From the NCBI GenBank assembly GCA_964537965.1, contig CAZIDB010000015.1, forward strand, positions 1 through 32,562: a stretch of DNA of 32,562 bases, written 5' to 3'. Source of the stretch: SURF-24 sp964537965 (GTDB lineage: Bacteria; Bacteroidota; Ignavibacteria; Ignavibacteriales; SURF-24). The notes under the pieces were generated by a model. The model was not told where the DNA came from. It did no database searches and was given only the letters and a program-made list of their open reading frames with translations. This document shows positions 9,971 through 18,353 of this stretch, piece by piece. Every line of letters begins with the position of its first letter. Position 1 is the stretch's first letter. A program made the position numbers and the translations under genes.

Positions 9971-12406
9971 TTATCTTTCTATCCAGCTTGGTCGACCGGT
10001 AATAAAATTCGGTTCGGTAACCGTAAAAGGATATTCTTTGGAAACGGCATTCTTCCACTCACCGGAATCATTTACAGTTTGAGCCTGCCATGTTTCATCG
10101 CTTTTAATTTCAAAATCAGAATTTGCAAAAGATATTTTTGAAATAATATTTATACCTGCAGAACCATTCCTGTTAAAGTTTTCCACTTCTGCCGTTATAG
10201 TATTTTCACCAGTATGTAAATACTTTGTAATGTCTATAAGTTTAACCCTGCCGTATTCAGTAACTAAGGAGAGGGATCTTCTCGTATAAACCTCATCAAC
10301 AAAAACACCGTTTACGGAAAGCTTAGCATAGGTATCACCCATTAATTGGAGTAATGCTTTAACCGGAGTTTCGTTAAGCGTAATTACTTTCCTGAATTTT
10401 GCGTTATCTGCACAAGTAGAATCATTGATTTTATTATATATCCATTTGCTTGTAAGTCTCGGGTTTTTAAGGTTACCGGAAGCTACCTGAATTTTACTTT
10501 CCTCAAAATAATTTACCAACCGGTCAAATTTATCTTCAATTAAATTCAGGTTATCCGGTTTGTAATATTTAAGCCAGATTGACGAGAAGTCTTTTTTCAA
10601 ATCTTTTAGTTCTGCAATATTCCCATTAATTTTTTTAGTTAAATCTTCTTGATAGTTTTGCTTTGCGTTTATACTATCTCTAAGTAAAAATTGTGTCTCC
10701 ATTTTTAAACAATACCATTCATTCAGCTTTACAATAAAGCTAAGAATATCTAATTGATCTTTATTTTTCTTAACGACATTTTTCAATTCAGTTAAGGCTT
10801 TTCCGGTAGCAGGCATTGTACTTTCCATCCAGCTAAGCTTTGTTACCGGTGAAGCTTTAATTTCCCACCAGGCGGGTTCTCTATCCTGAAGCTGAGGATG
10901 GCGCCATACTGCATGCCAGATCATCTGGCTAATTGGATTATTTAAATTATCATAAACAAGCCGAAGCCTGGCATCATCAACTCCATAAAAATCAAAAAGA
11001 AAATTATCTGTGAACTCAGCTTCATTGCTTTCATCAATATTCCATGCACACTGGGCAGACCACGCATAACCCATATAAATTAATTCTTTGAATGTCTCTG
11101 CACCATAATCTCCCCAGTTAGAATTTATCATTCCGGTTGCATTGTTTTCTATTCCGGCCTTGGTAAGATATTTTATGTTAGGAAAGGCATTGTAATTTGT
11201 AGGAAACGTTGTCGGAAAATTCCAGACGGAAGGTGAGACGTAATAATTTAATCCTGATTCCTTGAACAAATTAACTGACGGATATTTTTCATCAGCCCGG
11301 TAGTGCCAGTCAACTATGGTTAAATCTGCCGGTAACTCTTTAATATTCTCCGGATGATTAAGAAGTTCATCTCCGTACATTAAAACTTTCTTGTTGTATT
11401 TTTTAATTATCGCGTAAACTTTTTTATAATGTTCAAGATGAACTTTGGCAAGGCTGGTTTTATCAACCAGATGTTTGCTGTAACCCAACCCAACATCGTG
11501 GCTTTCATCTGCACCCATATTAAAATATTCGCTTGGAAACATTTCAAAAACTTCTTTAAGCATATTCTCAAGGAAGATATAAACGGAATCGTTTGAAACA
11601 TTTAAACATGCAGCACCGGGAAATTCAGCATATTTCAGAAATTCTTTCTGGTTAAGAATATTTTCATAATGCCCGAGTGTTTGGAATATGGGAATAACGT
11701 CGACAAATCTTTTAGATGCATATTCAACAAGTTCTTTAACTTCCGCTTTAGAGAGTGCGCCGCGCCCTTTACCAATTGAGGGATAACTTTCGAACTGAAG
11801 CATGTCCTCAAGGTACGGCATATAAACATTCATCTTGTAGCGGGAGATTATATCAATTATCTTTTTGAAGTTTTCTATTGTAGAAACCTGTCCCCGGCTT
11901 ATATCATCCGAAATGCCTCTCACTTTCAAGTCTGGCCAGTCAATAATTTCCATTTCCCGCAGTTTGTTTTTGTCTGTTCTCTCAAGAAGCTGAACCAGAC
12001 TCATTACGCCATAAAACAAACCCTTTGAATTTTGAGCTAGTATTTTAATTTCACTACCGCTAATAGACAGCACATAGCTTTCCTCTAACTTATCACCAGG
12101 AATTCTTTCAATATACTTTTTACTTAACTGTTCCCGGATTAATGAAATATTTCCTTCACCATTTCTACCTTCAACAATTTTGGAATTAATCCTATTTGTT
12201 TCAGCTAAGGCTTTTTGCAAAATCTCAGCAGTAAAAAAATCTGCGCTTTTGTTATTCAGTAAGATTTTCATATCGGGTTTAAGTTGAAAATAATTCTCTT
12301 TTATACTAACAATTTGAGGGACGGGAATTACGTTTATTTTCATTTCTTCTCCCGAAATTATTTTAGTAATGAACAAAAGAACCAGGAAGGTTTTTACATA
12401 TTTCAT
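9971..12406 (-). CDS. Secreted glycoside hydrolase family 20-like enzyme
   Basis: This 811-residue protein is predicted to be a beta-N-acetylhexosaminidase-type enzyme exported to the periplasm or cell surface. I chose the ATG at 12406 because GGAG lies 7 bases upstream and MKYVKTFLVLLFITKI begins a good signal peptide; a longer reading to 12619 adds about 71 implausible residues and overlaps the pstS leader. The order is signal peptide, a GH20b-like alpha/beta domain (about 25-145), a TIM-barrel (about 150-500) with the Asp300-Glu301 pair in MGADES, a helical region, and a C-terminal beta-sandwich (about 690-811) that may bind sugar. In GH20 the Asp-Glu pair supports substrate-assisted cleavage of GlcNAc or GalNAc. 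The motif is GADE rather than the common GGDE and the helical insert is long, so the exact substrate is uncertain. The sensor kinase gene lies downstream and may be co-transcribed. Confidence 0.82.
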   Translation of the reverse strand: MKYVKTFLVLLFITKIISGEEMKINVIPVPQIVSIKENYFQLKPDMKILLNNKSADFFTAEILQKALAETNRINSKIVEGRNGEGNISLIREQLSKKYIERIPGDKLEESYVLSISGSEIKILAQNSKGLFYGVMSLVQLLERTDKNKLREMEIIDWPDLKVRGISDDISRGQVSTIENFKKIIDIISRYKMNVYMPYLEDMLQFESYPSIGKGRGALSKAEVKELVEYASKRFVDVIPIFQTLGHYENILNQKEFLKYAEFPGAACLNVSNDSVYIFLENMLKEVFEMFPSEYFNMGADESHDVGLGYSKHLVDKTSLAKVHLEHYKKVYAIIKKYNKKVLMYGDELLNHPENIKELPADLTIVDWHYRADEKYPSVNLFKESGLNYYVSPSVWNFPTTFPTNYNAFPNIKYLTKAGIENNATGMINSNWGDYGAETFKELIYMGYAWSAQCAWNIDESNEAEFTDNFLFDFYGVDDARLRLVYDNLNNPISQMIWHAVWRHPQLQDREPAWWEIKASPVTKLSWMESTMPATGKALTELKNVVKKNKDQLDILSFIVKLNEWYCLKMETQFLLRDSINAKQNYQEDLTKKINGNIAELKDLKKDFSSIWLKYYKPDNLNLIEDKFDRLVNYFEESKIQVASGNLKNPRLTSKWIYNKINDSTCADNAKFRKVITLNETPVKALLQLMGDTYAKLSVNGVFVDEVYTRRSLSLVTEYGRVKLIDITKYLHTGENTITAEVENFNRNGSAGINIISKISFANSDFEIKSDETWQAQTVNDSGEWKNAVSKEYPFTVTEPNFITGRPSWIER

Positions 12407-12652
12407 CAGGTTACTCCGAGCTATATTATTAAGGCTATGAAAAATAAATCTGTTAGGATTAAATAGCCAAGAAAATTTTGCGAAAAACATTTGTCTTCCA
12501 CAAAAACATCTCCAAAAGATTCTAATTAAAACTAATTTTACTGCAATAAATATTTTAAAAAGATGTTTTTTATAAGAGCCTAAATTAATGTAAATTTGAA
12601 CCAACATTTTATAATTCATGCTATATTGTTCAATGCAAAATCAGGAGAATTT
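12407..12652. promoter_or_regulatory. Divergent intergenic region (glycosidase / pstS)
   Basis: Both flanking genes start here and diverge. On plus, TAAATTTG at 12591-12598 fits the Bacteroidota-type -7 element TAnnTTTG about 55 bp before the pstS ATG; no clear -33 partner is seen. I looked for the TTAACATT 11-bp array found elsewhere in the window and did not find it. The pstS ribosome site AGGAG ends 7 bases before its ATG. Confidence 0.3.
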
Positions 12653-13447
12653 ATGTTCAAGAGAAGCGTTATAATCCTTTCTGTGTTTTCAATAATATTA
12701 TTAGTTGCCGGATGCGGCAAGGGAAAGAATTCTGTTACTATAGCCGGATCAACAGCTTTCCAGCCATTTGCAGAAAAACTTGCCGAACAATATATGAGTA
12801 AGAATCAGAATGTTTCAGTTACTGTTCAGGGTGGTGGTTCTGCTGTTGGAATCCAGTCGGCTAATTCAGGTGCGGCACAAATTGGTATGGCAGACCTTGT
12901 TGTCTTACCTGATGAAGCAAAAAACCTGACCGCAACAGTTGTTGCCAAAGATGGAATTGCAATTGTTGTTAGTCCGAAGAATAAAGTTGAAAATCTGACC
13001 ACCGACCAGATAAGAGATATTTTCAACGGTAAAATTACAAACTGGAGTGAGGTTGGTGGAAATTCCGCACCAATTACTGTTGTATCCCGCGAAGCCGGTT
13101 CAGGGACAAGATCTTCTTTTGAGGAAATTATCGGTGATGTTCAACTTAAAAGTGATGCTCTTATCCAGGATTCTAACGGAACAATAAGGGAAACCGTTGC
13201 AAACGATGTTAATTCTGTCGGCTATCTTTCCCACGGTTTAATAAATGAAAAGATAAAAGCTTTAAAAGTTGATGGACAGGAATGTGAAAGCGAAACAATT
13301 ATTGCCGGGAACTACAAATTAGTAAGACCAATCTTCCTTCTTGTAAAAGGTGAATTAAAAGGCGAAGTAAAAAACTTTATAGATTATATCCTTTCCGACG
13401 AAGGACAAAAGACAATTCAATCCAACGGACTTTTACCAGCCAAATAA
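12653..13447 (+). CDS. pstS: Phosphate ABC transporter substrate-binding lipoprotein PstS
   Basis: This is the phosphate-binding receptor of the Pst high-affinity importer, held in the periplasm as a lipoprotein. The ATG at 12653 has AGGAG just upstream and begins a lipoprotein signal peptide with lipobox LVAGC (Cys21); an upstream in-frame ATG at 12596 would bury the signal and is rejected. The mature protein has typical PstS segments: TIAGSTAFQPF at its start, a glycine-rich GGGSAVG, and SREAGSGTRSSFEE, whose backbone and side chains bind phosphate in the family. Its 264 residues are normal for short PstS forms. It is the first gene of the pstSCABB operon, 15 bp before pstC. Confidence 0.95.
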   Translation: MFKRSVIILSVFSIILLVAGCGKGKNSVTIAGSTAFQPFAEKLAEQYMSKNQNVSVTVQGGGSAVGIQSANSGAAQIGMADLVVLPDEAKNLTATVVAKDGIAIVVSPKNKVENLTTDQIRDIFNGKITNWSEVGGNSAPITVVSREAGSGTRSSFEEIIGDVQLKSDALIQDSNGTIRETVANDVNSVGYLSHGLINEKIKALKVDGQECESETIIAGNYKLVRPIFLLVKGELKGEVKNFIDYILSDEGQKTIQSNGLLPAK

Positions 13448-13462
13448 TAGATCAGGATATTG

Positions 13463-14320
13463 ATGAAGTTAATTGGCGAAAAAGGTGTTCAAAGGATTTT
13501 ACTGGGAACTGCATTCTCTGCAATTTCTGCTTTATTATTAATTGCTCTTTTCATTTTAAGTGAAGGGCTTCCTTTCATCTTTAAGTACGGAATTAATGAT
13601 TTTCTTTTTTCATCGGAATGGCAACCGCAGGCAAACAAGTTCGGCATCTTTGCAATGATTACTGCATCAATCTGGGTAACACTTGGAGCAATGCTGGTGG
13701 GCGCACCGCTTGGCATTGCAGGCGCCTTATTCCTTAGCGAGTATGCCAATAAAACTGTGATGAAAATAATCAAACCAACTATAGAATTGCTCGCAGCTAT
13801 TCCTTCTGTTGTGTACGGATTTATTGGTGTAATTGTTCTCGCTCCTTTAATAAGAGAATATCTTGGTGGACCCGGTTTATCTTTGCTTGCCGGCTCTATT
13901 GTACTTGGCATTATGATTCTTCCAACTGTCATCAGTATTTCGATTGATTCCATTATGGCTGTTCCAAATTCTTTCCGTGAAGGTTCTTTAGCGCTTGGAG
14001 CAACCACATGGCAGACTATTCATATGGTAACAATCAAAGCTGCCAAGTCAGGAATTATAGCAAGTATAATTCTTGGTTTGGGAAGAGCTATTGGCGAAAC
14101 TATGGCAGTAATAATGGTTGCCGGTAACTCTGTAAATATTCCCGGTTCAGCATTAGATTCCGTACGAACTTTGACTGCCAATATTGCTTTGGAAATGAGT
14201 TATGCAACAGGGATGCATCGCCAGGCTTTATTTGCTACCGGTGTAATTCTTTTTATAATAATAATCATCCTTAATTCTATTGCCAGTGTAGCCATAAGAA
14301 AACGGACGGCGAAGAAATGA
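13463..14320 (+). CDS. pstC: Phosphate ABC transporter permease PstC
   Basis: This 285-residue inner-membrane permease pairs with PstA to form the phosphate channel. It has several strongly hydrophobic segments and the cytoplasmic coupling loop FREGSLALGATTWQTIHMV (about residues 172-190), the EAA-type motif that contacts the ATPases. A permease signature GRAIGETMAVIMVAGN follows. The ATG at 13463 is preferred over TTG at 13460 because CAGGA then lies 5 bases upstream. The stop overlaps the pstA start as ATGA, suggesting translational coupling. Confidence 0.95.
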   Translation: MKLIGEKGVQRILLGTAFSAISALLLIALFILSEGLPFIFKYGINDFLFSSEWQPQANKFGIFAMITASIWVTLGAMLVGAPLGIAGALFLSEYANKTVMKIIKPTIELLAAIPSVVYGFIGVIVLAPLIREYLGGPGLSLLAGSIVLGIMILPTVISISIDSIMAVPNSFREGSLALGATTWQTIHMVTIKAAKSGIIASIILGLGRAIGETMAVIMVAGNSVNIPGSALDSVRTLTANIALEMSYATGMHRQALFATGVILFIIIIILNSIASVAIRKRTAKK

Positions 14321-15153
14321 GGATACACCCAAAGTACACACAACGTTTTGCAGTTTCAATTCTTAGCGGCGCTACAATTGCCACTTTAATAATATTAATT
14401 TTTATTATCGGGTTTATTCTTGAAAAAGGATTGCCTGTTTTAAGCTGGAGTTTCCTTACTGATAATCCAAAAGAGATGGGCAAAGCCGGTGGAATTTTCC
14501 CAACAATAATTGGAACAATAATTCTTCCTTTGCTCGCAATATTAATTGCAACTCCGCTTGGCATTTGCACTTCAGTTTATCTTTCCGAATACACCAAGGA
14601 AACAAAAATTACCAGGCTAATCCGTTTTGGTACAGATTGCCTTGCAGGAATTCCATCAATTATTTTTGGTTTGTTCGGCTACATCTTTTTTGTTGTTACT
14701 TTGGAAATGGGTTGGTCAATTCTTTCAGGCGGATTAACGTTAGCTGTAATGGTTTTACCAACAATCATTCGTACAACTGAAGAAGCAGTAAGAGCAGTAC
14801 CTAACACTTACCGCCAGGTTAGTTTTTCTTTGGGTGCAACAAGATGGCAAACAGTTAAGAAGGTAATTTTGCCGAACGCATTACCCGGAATTGTTACCGG
14901 AATAATGCTTAGTATTGGCCGTGCAATTGGAGAAACTGCCGCAGTTATTTTTACTGCCGGTTCATCGCTGTTAATTCCAAGTACTCTTTTTGATTCTACA
15001 AGAACAATGGCTGTTCACTTTTACATTCTTGCACGGGAAGGAATATCTCAGGAAAATGCATACGGTACGGCTGCCATATTAATTATCGCCGTTCTTCTTG
15101 TTAATCTTTCAGCTTACTGGATAATGAACAGATTCATTGCCAAAAGGAGCTGA
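14317..15153 (+). CDS. pstA: Phosphate ABC transporter permease PstA
   Basis: This is the second inner-membrane permease of the Pst importer, 278 residues with about six hydrophobic segments. The coupling loop VPNTYRQVSFSLGATRWQTV (about 161-180) and GRAIGETAAVIFTAGS mark it as the PstA type. It starts within the pstC stop (ATGA overlap) and ends 3 bp before the first pstB. The AAAGGAG ribosome site of that gene lies inside the pstA coding end. PstC and PstA each provide one coupling loop, matching the two different PstB proteins encoded downstream. Confidence 0.95.
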   Translation: MRIHPKYTQRFAVSILSGATIATLIILIFIIGFILEKGLPVLSWSFLTDNPKEMGKAGGIFPTIIGTIILPLLAILIATPLGICTSVYLSEYTKETKITRLIRFGTDCLAGIPSIIFGLFGYIFFVVTLEMGWSILSGGLTLAVMVLPTIIRTTEEAVRAVPNTYRQVSFSLGATRWQTVKKVILPNALPGIVTGIMLSIGRAIGETAAVIFTAGSSLLIPSTLFDSTRTMAVHFYILAREGISQENAYGTAAILIIAVLLVNLSAYWIMNRFIAKRS

Positions 15154-15156
15154 CGG

Positions 15157-15924
15157 ATGAATGTAACAATGAAAAATAAATTCGAAATAAAAAATCTGAA
15201 CGCTTATTTCAGCAAAGAAAAGATTTTAAAATCTATTAATCTTGATGTGCCTGCCAATGAAATTCTTGGAGTAATTGGTCCGGCCGGTTCCGGCAAAAGT
15301 ACATTCCTGCGCACATTAAACAGGATGAATGACCTTGAACAAAATTTTTCTTTGGATGGAAATGTTTTGTTAGACGGCGAAGATATTTACAAAACAGACT
15401 ATGATGTTGTCGGATTAAGAAAAAAAGTAGGAATGGTATTCGCAATGCCGGTTCCTTTACCAATGAGCATTTATGAAAATGTAGTTTACGGCCCAAGGTT
15501 ATCCGGCAAGAACGATAAAAAATATCTTGATGAGTTAGTTGAAAAAAGTTTAACGGCAGCATTCATCTGGGATGAAGTAAAGGACAGGTTAAAATTATCC
15601 GGATTAAGACTTTCCGGCGGGCAGCAGCAACGCCTTTGCCTTGCAAGAGTTCTTGCAATGGAACCGGAAGTTATTCTTCTTGATGAACCATGCTCCGGAC
15701 TTGATCCGATCTCAACTTCTAAAATTGAAGATGCTTTAACTGTGCTGAAGAAAGAATACACAATTATTCTTGTGACGAATAATAATATGCAGGCTGCAAG
15801 AGTCTCAGATAAAACTGCATTCTTCCTTATGGGAGAATTAATTGAAATGGCAGAAACCAAACAGCTTTTTACCGCTCCGCAAAAAACAGAAACCAATGAT
15901 TATATAACCGGCAGGTTTGGATAA
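15157..15924 (+). CDS. pstB: PstB-family ATPase 1 (degenerate Q-loop and H-loop)
   Basis: This is a 255-residue ATP-binding subunit of the phosphate importer. Walker A (GPAGSGKST, 41-49), signature LSGGQ (152-156) and Walker B with catalytic glutamate (LLDEP, Glu177) are intact. The Q-loop reads VFAMPVPLP where PstB usually has VFQxPNPFP, so the Gln is Ala96. The switch region reads VTNNNMQAA where the family has VTHNMQQAA, so the switch His is Asn208. It can therefore bind ATP and offer a good signature to a partner, but its own Walker site should be hydrolytically weak. The start has AAAGGAG 7 bases upstream. Its stop overlaps the start of the second pstB (TAATG), so the two are made together. 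Confidence 0.93.
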   Translation: MNVTMKNKFEIKNLNAYFSKEKILKSINLDVPANEILGVIGPAGSGKSTFLRTLNRMNDLEQNFSLDGNVLLDGEDIYKTDYDVVGLRKKVGMVFAMPVPLPMSIYENVVYGPRLSGKNDKKYLDELVEKSLTAAFIWDEVKDRLKLSGLRLSGGQQQRLCLARVLAMEPEVILLDEPCSGLDPISTSKIEDALTVLKKEYTIILVTNNNMQAARVSDKTAFFLMGELIEMAETKQLFTAPQKTETNDYITGRFG

Positions 15925-16697
15925 TGGAATATCAATTAAAAGCACCGACAAAAATTCAAATAAGCAACTTAGATTTGTTCTACGGAGATTTTCAGGCTTT
16001 AATAAATGTTGATATGCCGGTTCAGGAAAAATTAATTTCTGCTTTAATAGGCCCTTCCGGCTGCGGTAAATCTACTTTACTAAGATGCCTTAACAGGATG
16101 AATGACCTTATACGCGGTGCGCGTGTTACCGGTAAAGTAATGCTTGATGAAATGGATATCTATGCCGCAACCACTGAAGTGCCCGAATTAAGAAAAAGAG
16201 TTGGAATGGTTTTCCAGCGACCTAATCCTTTTCCTCTTTCGATTTTTGATAACGTTGTGTACGGACTAAGAGTTGCAGGAATTAAAGATAAGAAACGTTT
16301 AAGCGAGATTGCCGAACAAAGTCTTAAAGGTGCATGGTTGTGGGATCAGGTAAAAGATAAAATGAATCATCCTGCACTTGAGTTGCCTTTAGACCAGCAA
16401 CAGCGTTTATGCGTTGCAAGATTGCTGGCAGTTCAGCCGGAAGTAATTTTGATGGATGAACCATGTTCCGCTTTAGACCCGATTGCTACAATGAAGATTG
16501 AAGAGCTGATGCTTGAACTTAAAAAGAATTACACGATTGTAATTGTTACCCATAATATGCAGCAAGCCTCTCGTGTTTCCGATTATACCGGTTATATGCT
16601 GCTGGGGAAAATGATTGAGTTTAATGAAACAAAAAAAATATTCACTCATCCAGCCGAAAAACTAACTGAAGAATATATCTCCGGCAAATACGGCTAA
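15924..16697 (+). CDS. pstB: PstB-family ATPase 2 (degenerate signature motif)
   Basis: This is the second, 257-residue PstB-type ATPase. Walker A (GPSGCGKST, 43-51), Q-loop (VFQRPNPFP, Gln98), Walker B (LMDEP, Glu179) and switch His (VTHNMQQAS, His210) are all canonical. The ABC signature is replaced: LPLDQ at 154-158 where LSGGQ is expected, followed by the normal QQRLCVARLLA. These defects are the mirror image of those in the preceding gene. It starts on the last base of the upstream stop codon. Its final four bases overlap the 3' end of phoU, which is read from the other strand, leaving no room for a separate terminator. Confidence 0.93.
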   Translation: MEYQLKAPTKIQISNLDLFYGDFQALINVDMPVQEKLISALIGPSGCGKSTLLRCLNRMNDLIRGARVTGKVMLDEMDIYAATTEVPELRKRVGMVFQRPNPFPLSIFDNVVYGLRVAGIKDKKRLSEIAEQSLKGAWLWDQVKDKMNHPALELPLDQQQRLCVARLLAVQPEVILMDEPCSALDPIATMKIEELMLELKKNYTIVIVTHNMQQASRVSDYTGYMLLGKMIEFNETKKIFTHPAEKLTEEYISGKYG

Positions 16698-17386
16698 GAA
16701 TTATTTTCCGGCTTATCAGCATGTTTTTTAAGTTTCTTCCTGTGTGAAATAATTTCGGCATTAATATAAAAAATTATATCCTCTGCAATATTTGTCGCGT
16801 GGTCTGCAAGCCTCTCAATGTGTCTGCTTAAAACAATAAGATGAGAACAAGGTTCAATAAGTGCAGGATTTGTTTGCATCTTTGCCACAAGAAATTTAAA
16901 TGATTCTTTGTTCAGCTTATCAACTATCTCATCATTATCCAACACGCTATTAGCCAGATCAATATTAGAATTTACGAAAGCATCAATTGAGTTTTTAACC
17001 ATGTTCTTTGCCTGTTTTCCCATCTCAAGTATCTGGGATTCAATTAAAAGATTATGATGCTCGCTTACTTTCTTTACACGCTGGGCAATATTAACTGCAA
17101 TATCACCGCATCTTTCCAACTGGTTATTAATCATCATAGCAGAGATTATAAACCTTAAATCTGTTGCAACCGGCTGAAACAACGCAAGAATATTTTCACA
17201 TTGGGTTTGAATAAGATTATCATAAGCATCTATTTCAAGGTCTTTTTGCTTAACGCCGCGGCAGAGTTCTTTGTCCCCTGTTTCCAGTGCCTGCTCCGCT
17301 TTACCGACTTGTTCATCTACCAACGAAGCCATTTTAATAAGATTGGTTTTCAAACCCTCAATTTCATGTAAAAAATTATCCTGCAT
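16694..17386 (-). CDS. phoU: Phosphate signalling regulator PhoU
   Basis: This 230-residue cytoplasmic all-helical protein has two PhoU repeats. In the family it links Pst transporter state to the PhoR-type kinase and represses the Pho response when phosphate is plentiful. Typical segments are the FxPVATDLRFIISAMMINNQLERCGDIAVNIAQR stretch in the first half and LSRHIERLADHATNIAEDIIF in the second, both carrying the metal-binding acidic motifs. I chose the ATG at 17386 because AAAGGTG lies 5 bases upstream; an ATG five codons earlier lacks such a site. Unlike most pst operons, phoU is convergent with pstB and overlaps it by four bases, so it has its own promoter and may be transcribed antisense to the pst message. 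Confidence 0.94.
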   Translation of the reverse strand: MQDNFLHEIEGLKTNLIKMASLVDEQVGKAEQALETGDKELCRGVKQKDLEIDAYDNLIQTQCENILALFQPVATDLRFIISAMMINNQLERCGDIAVNIAQRVKKVSEHHNLLIESQILEMGKQAKNMVKNSIDAFVNSNIDLANSVLDNDEIVDKLNKESFKFLVAKMQTNPALIEPCSHLIVLSRHIERLADHATNIAEDIIFYINAEIISHRKKLKKHADKPENNS

Positions 17387-17730
17387 AATTGCACCTTTCA
17401 TTTGATTAAACAGAGGTAAATAAAAAGAAATTTATCAAATATAAAAGCAGCGAAAATCATAATATATCTGTGTTCTATAGATTTCAGATAATTACTTTTT
17501 AAACAGCCTCAAACACCAGAAAAAATTCTCTGTAATATTTCTGCGTAAATTAAAACATAATTTCAAATAATTCCAAACATTTATATAGCTGCTGATTTCC
17601 CTTTTTCACTTCATTATGGAAAATATTTACCATCAAACTTTTGCCATCCGTGCTGTCTAACTGAAAACCGGATTTATGAAATCAGAAAAAAAATTAATAT
17701 GTTTACACCGATTTATTTAAGAAGTTGGCT
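17387..17730. promoter_or_regulatory. Divergent intergenic region (phoU / DUF47)
   Basis: This AT-rich 344 bp carries no convincing gene and must hold the promoters of phoU (minus) and of the DUF47-PiT-DUF47 unit (plus). On minus, a TATATTTG element near 17440 fits TAnnTTTG. On plus, a loose set of TTAAAACAT / TTTCAAAT / TTCCAAACAT motifs at 17550-17580 repeats at about 10 bp. It is too degenerate to call a PHO box. Confidence 0.3.
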
Positions 17731-18348
17731 ATGTTCAAGAAATTATTAATGAAAGAAGAAAAGTTCTTCGAGTACCTGAACGAAATGTCGGGTCATATAT
17801 TGCAGGCTGCCACCTTATTAAATGAATTGATGGTTAAATTTGAAACTATCGGGGAATATAAAAGTAAGATCCGCTTAATTGAACACGACGCAGACAGAGT
17901 TTCCACAAAAATTTTTACTGAACTTAACGAAACATTTGTAACTCCAATCGACAGGGAAGATATTTTCTCACTTGTACAGGCTCTTGATAATATTGTTGAC
18001 AGCATTGATGTTATCTCAAATAGAATTTTCATCTACAGGGTAAAGACAAAAATTGAATTCGGCCCACAGTTATCGGAGGTTCTTCTTTCACAAGCTAAAA
18101 TTATAGCAGACGTTATTCTAAACCTCAGGGATTATAAAAATTCAAGCAAAAAGCTTGTAGCTATCCGTAATCTTGAGAGTGAAGGAGATACCATTTATCA
18201 GCATGCAATTACCCAGCTTTTTGAAAATGAGAAAGATGCCATCGAGTTGGTTAAGAAAAAAGATGTTTTAAAGTTTTTTGAAAGAGCCATAGACCGTGCA
18301 CAGAAAGTCTCTATTGTTTGTGAAAGTATTTTAATTAAAAACACATAA
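17731..18348 (+). CDS. DUF47 / PhoU-like phosphate transport regulator, copy 1
   Basis: This 205-residue, mostly helical protein of the DUF47 (PhoU-related, COG1392) family is normally encoded next to PiT phosphate permeases and thought to regulate them. The PhoU-like core is seen in RLIEHDADRVSTKIF, FVTPIDREDIFSLVQALDNIVDSID and LESEGDTIYQ. The ATG at 17731 is chosen over an upstream TTG because it aligns exactly with the start of the second copy (both begin MFKKLL). It is about 76 percent identical to the copy beyond the permease gene (49 differences over 205 positions by hand alignment). It lies 5 bp before the permease start and is surely co-transcribed with it. Confidence 0.9.
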   Translation: MFKKLLMKEEKFFEYLNEMSGHILQAATLLNELMVKFETIGEYKSKIRLIEHDADRVSTKIFTELNETFVTPIDREDIFSLVQALDNIVDSIDVISNRIFIYRVKTKIEFGPQLSEVLLSQAKIIADVILNLRDYKNSSKKLVAIRNLESEGDTIYQHAITQLFENEKDAIELVKKKDVLKFFERAIDRAQKVSIVCESILIKNT

Positions 18349-18353
18349 CCTTT

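Noticed and set aside
12407..12619. N-terminal extension of the glycosidase
   Set aside because: It has no ribosome site, would place about 71 residues before an evident signal peptide, and overlaps the pstS promoter region.
17550..17590. A/T-rich repeated motifs before the first DUF47 gene as a PHO box
   Set aside because: The period is about 10 bp and the units are too degenerate; any AT-rich leader could give this.
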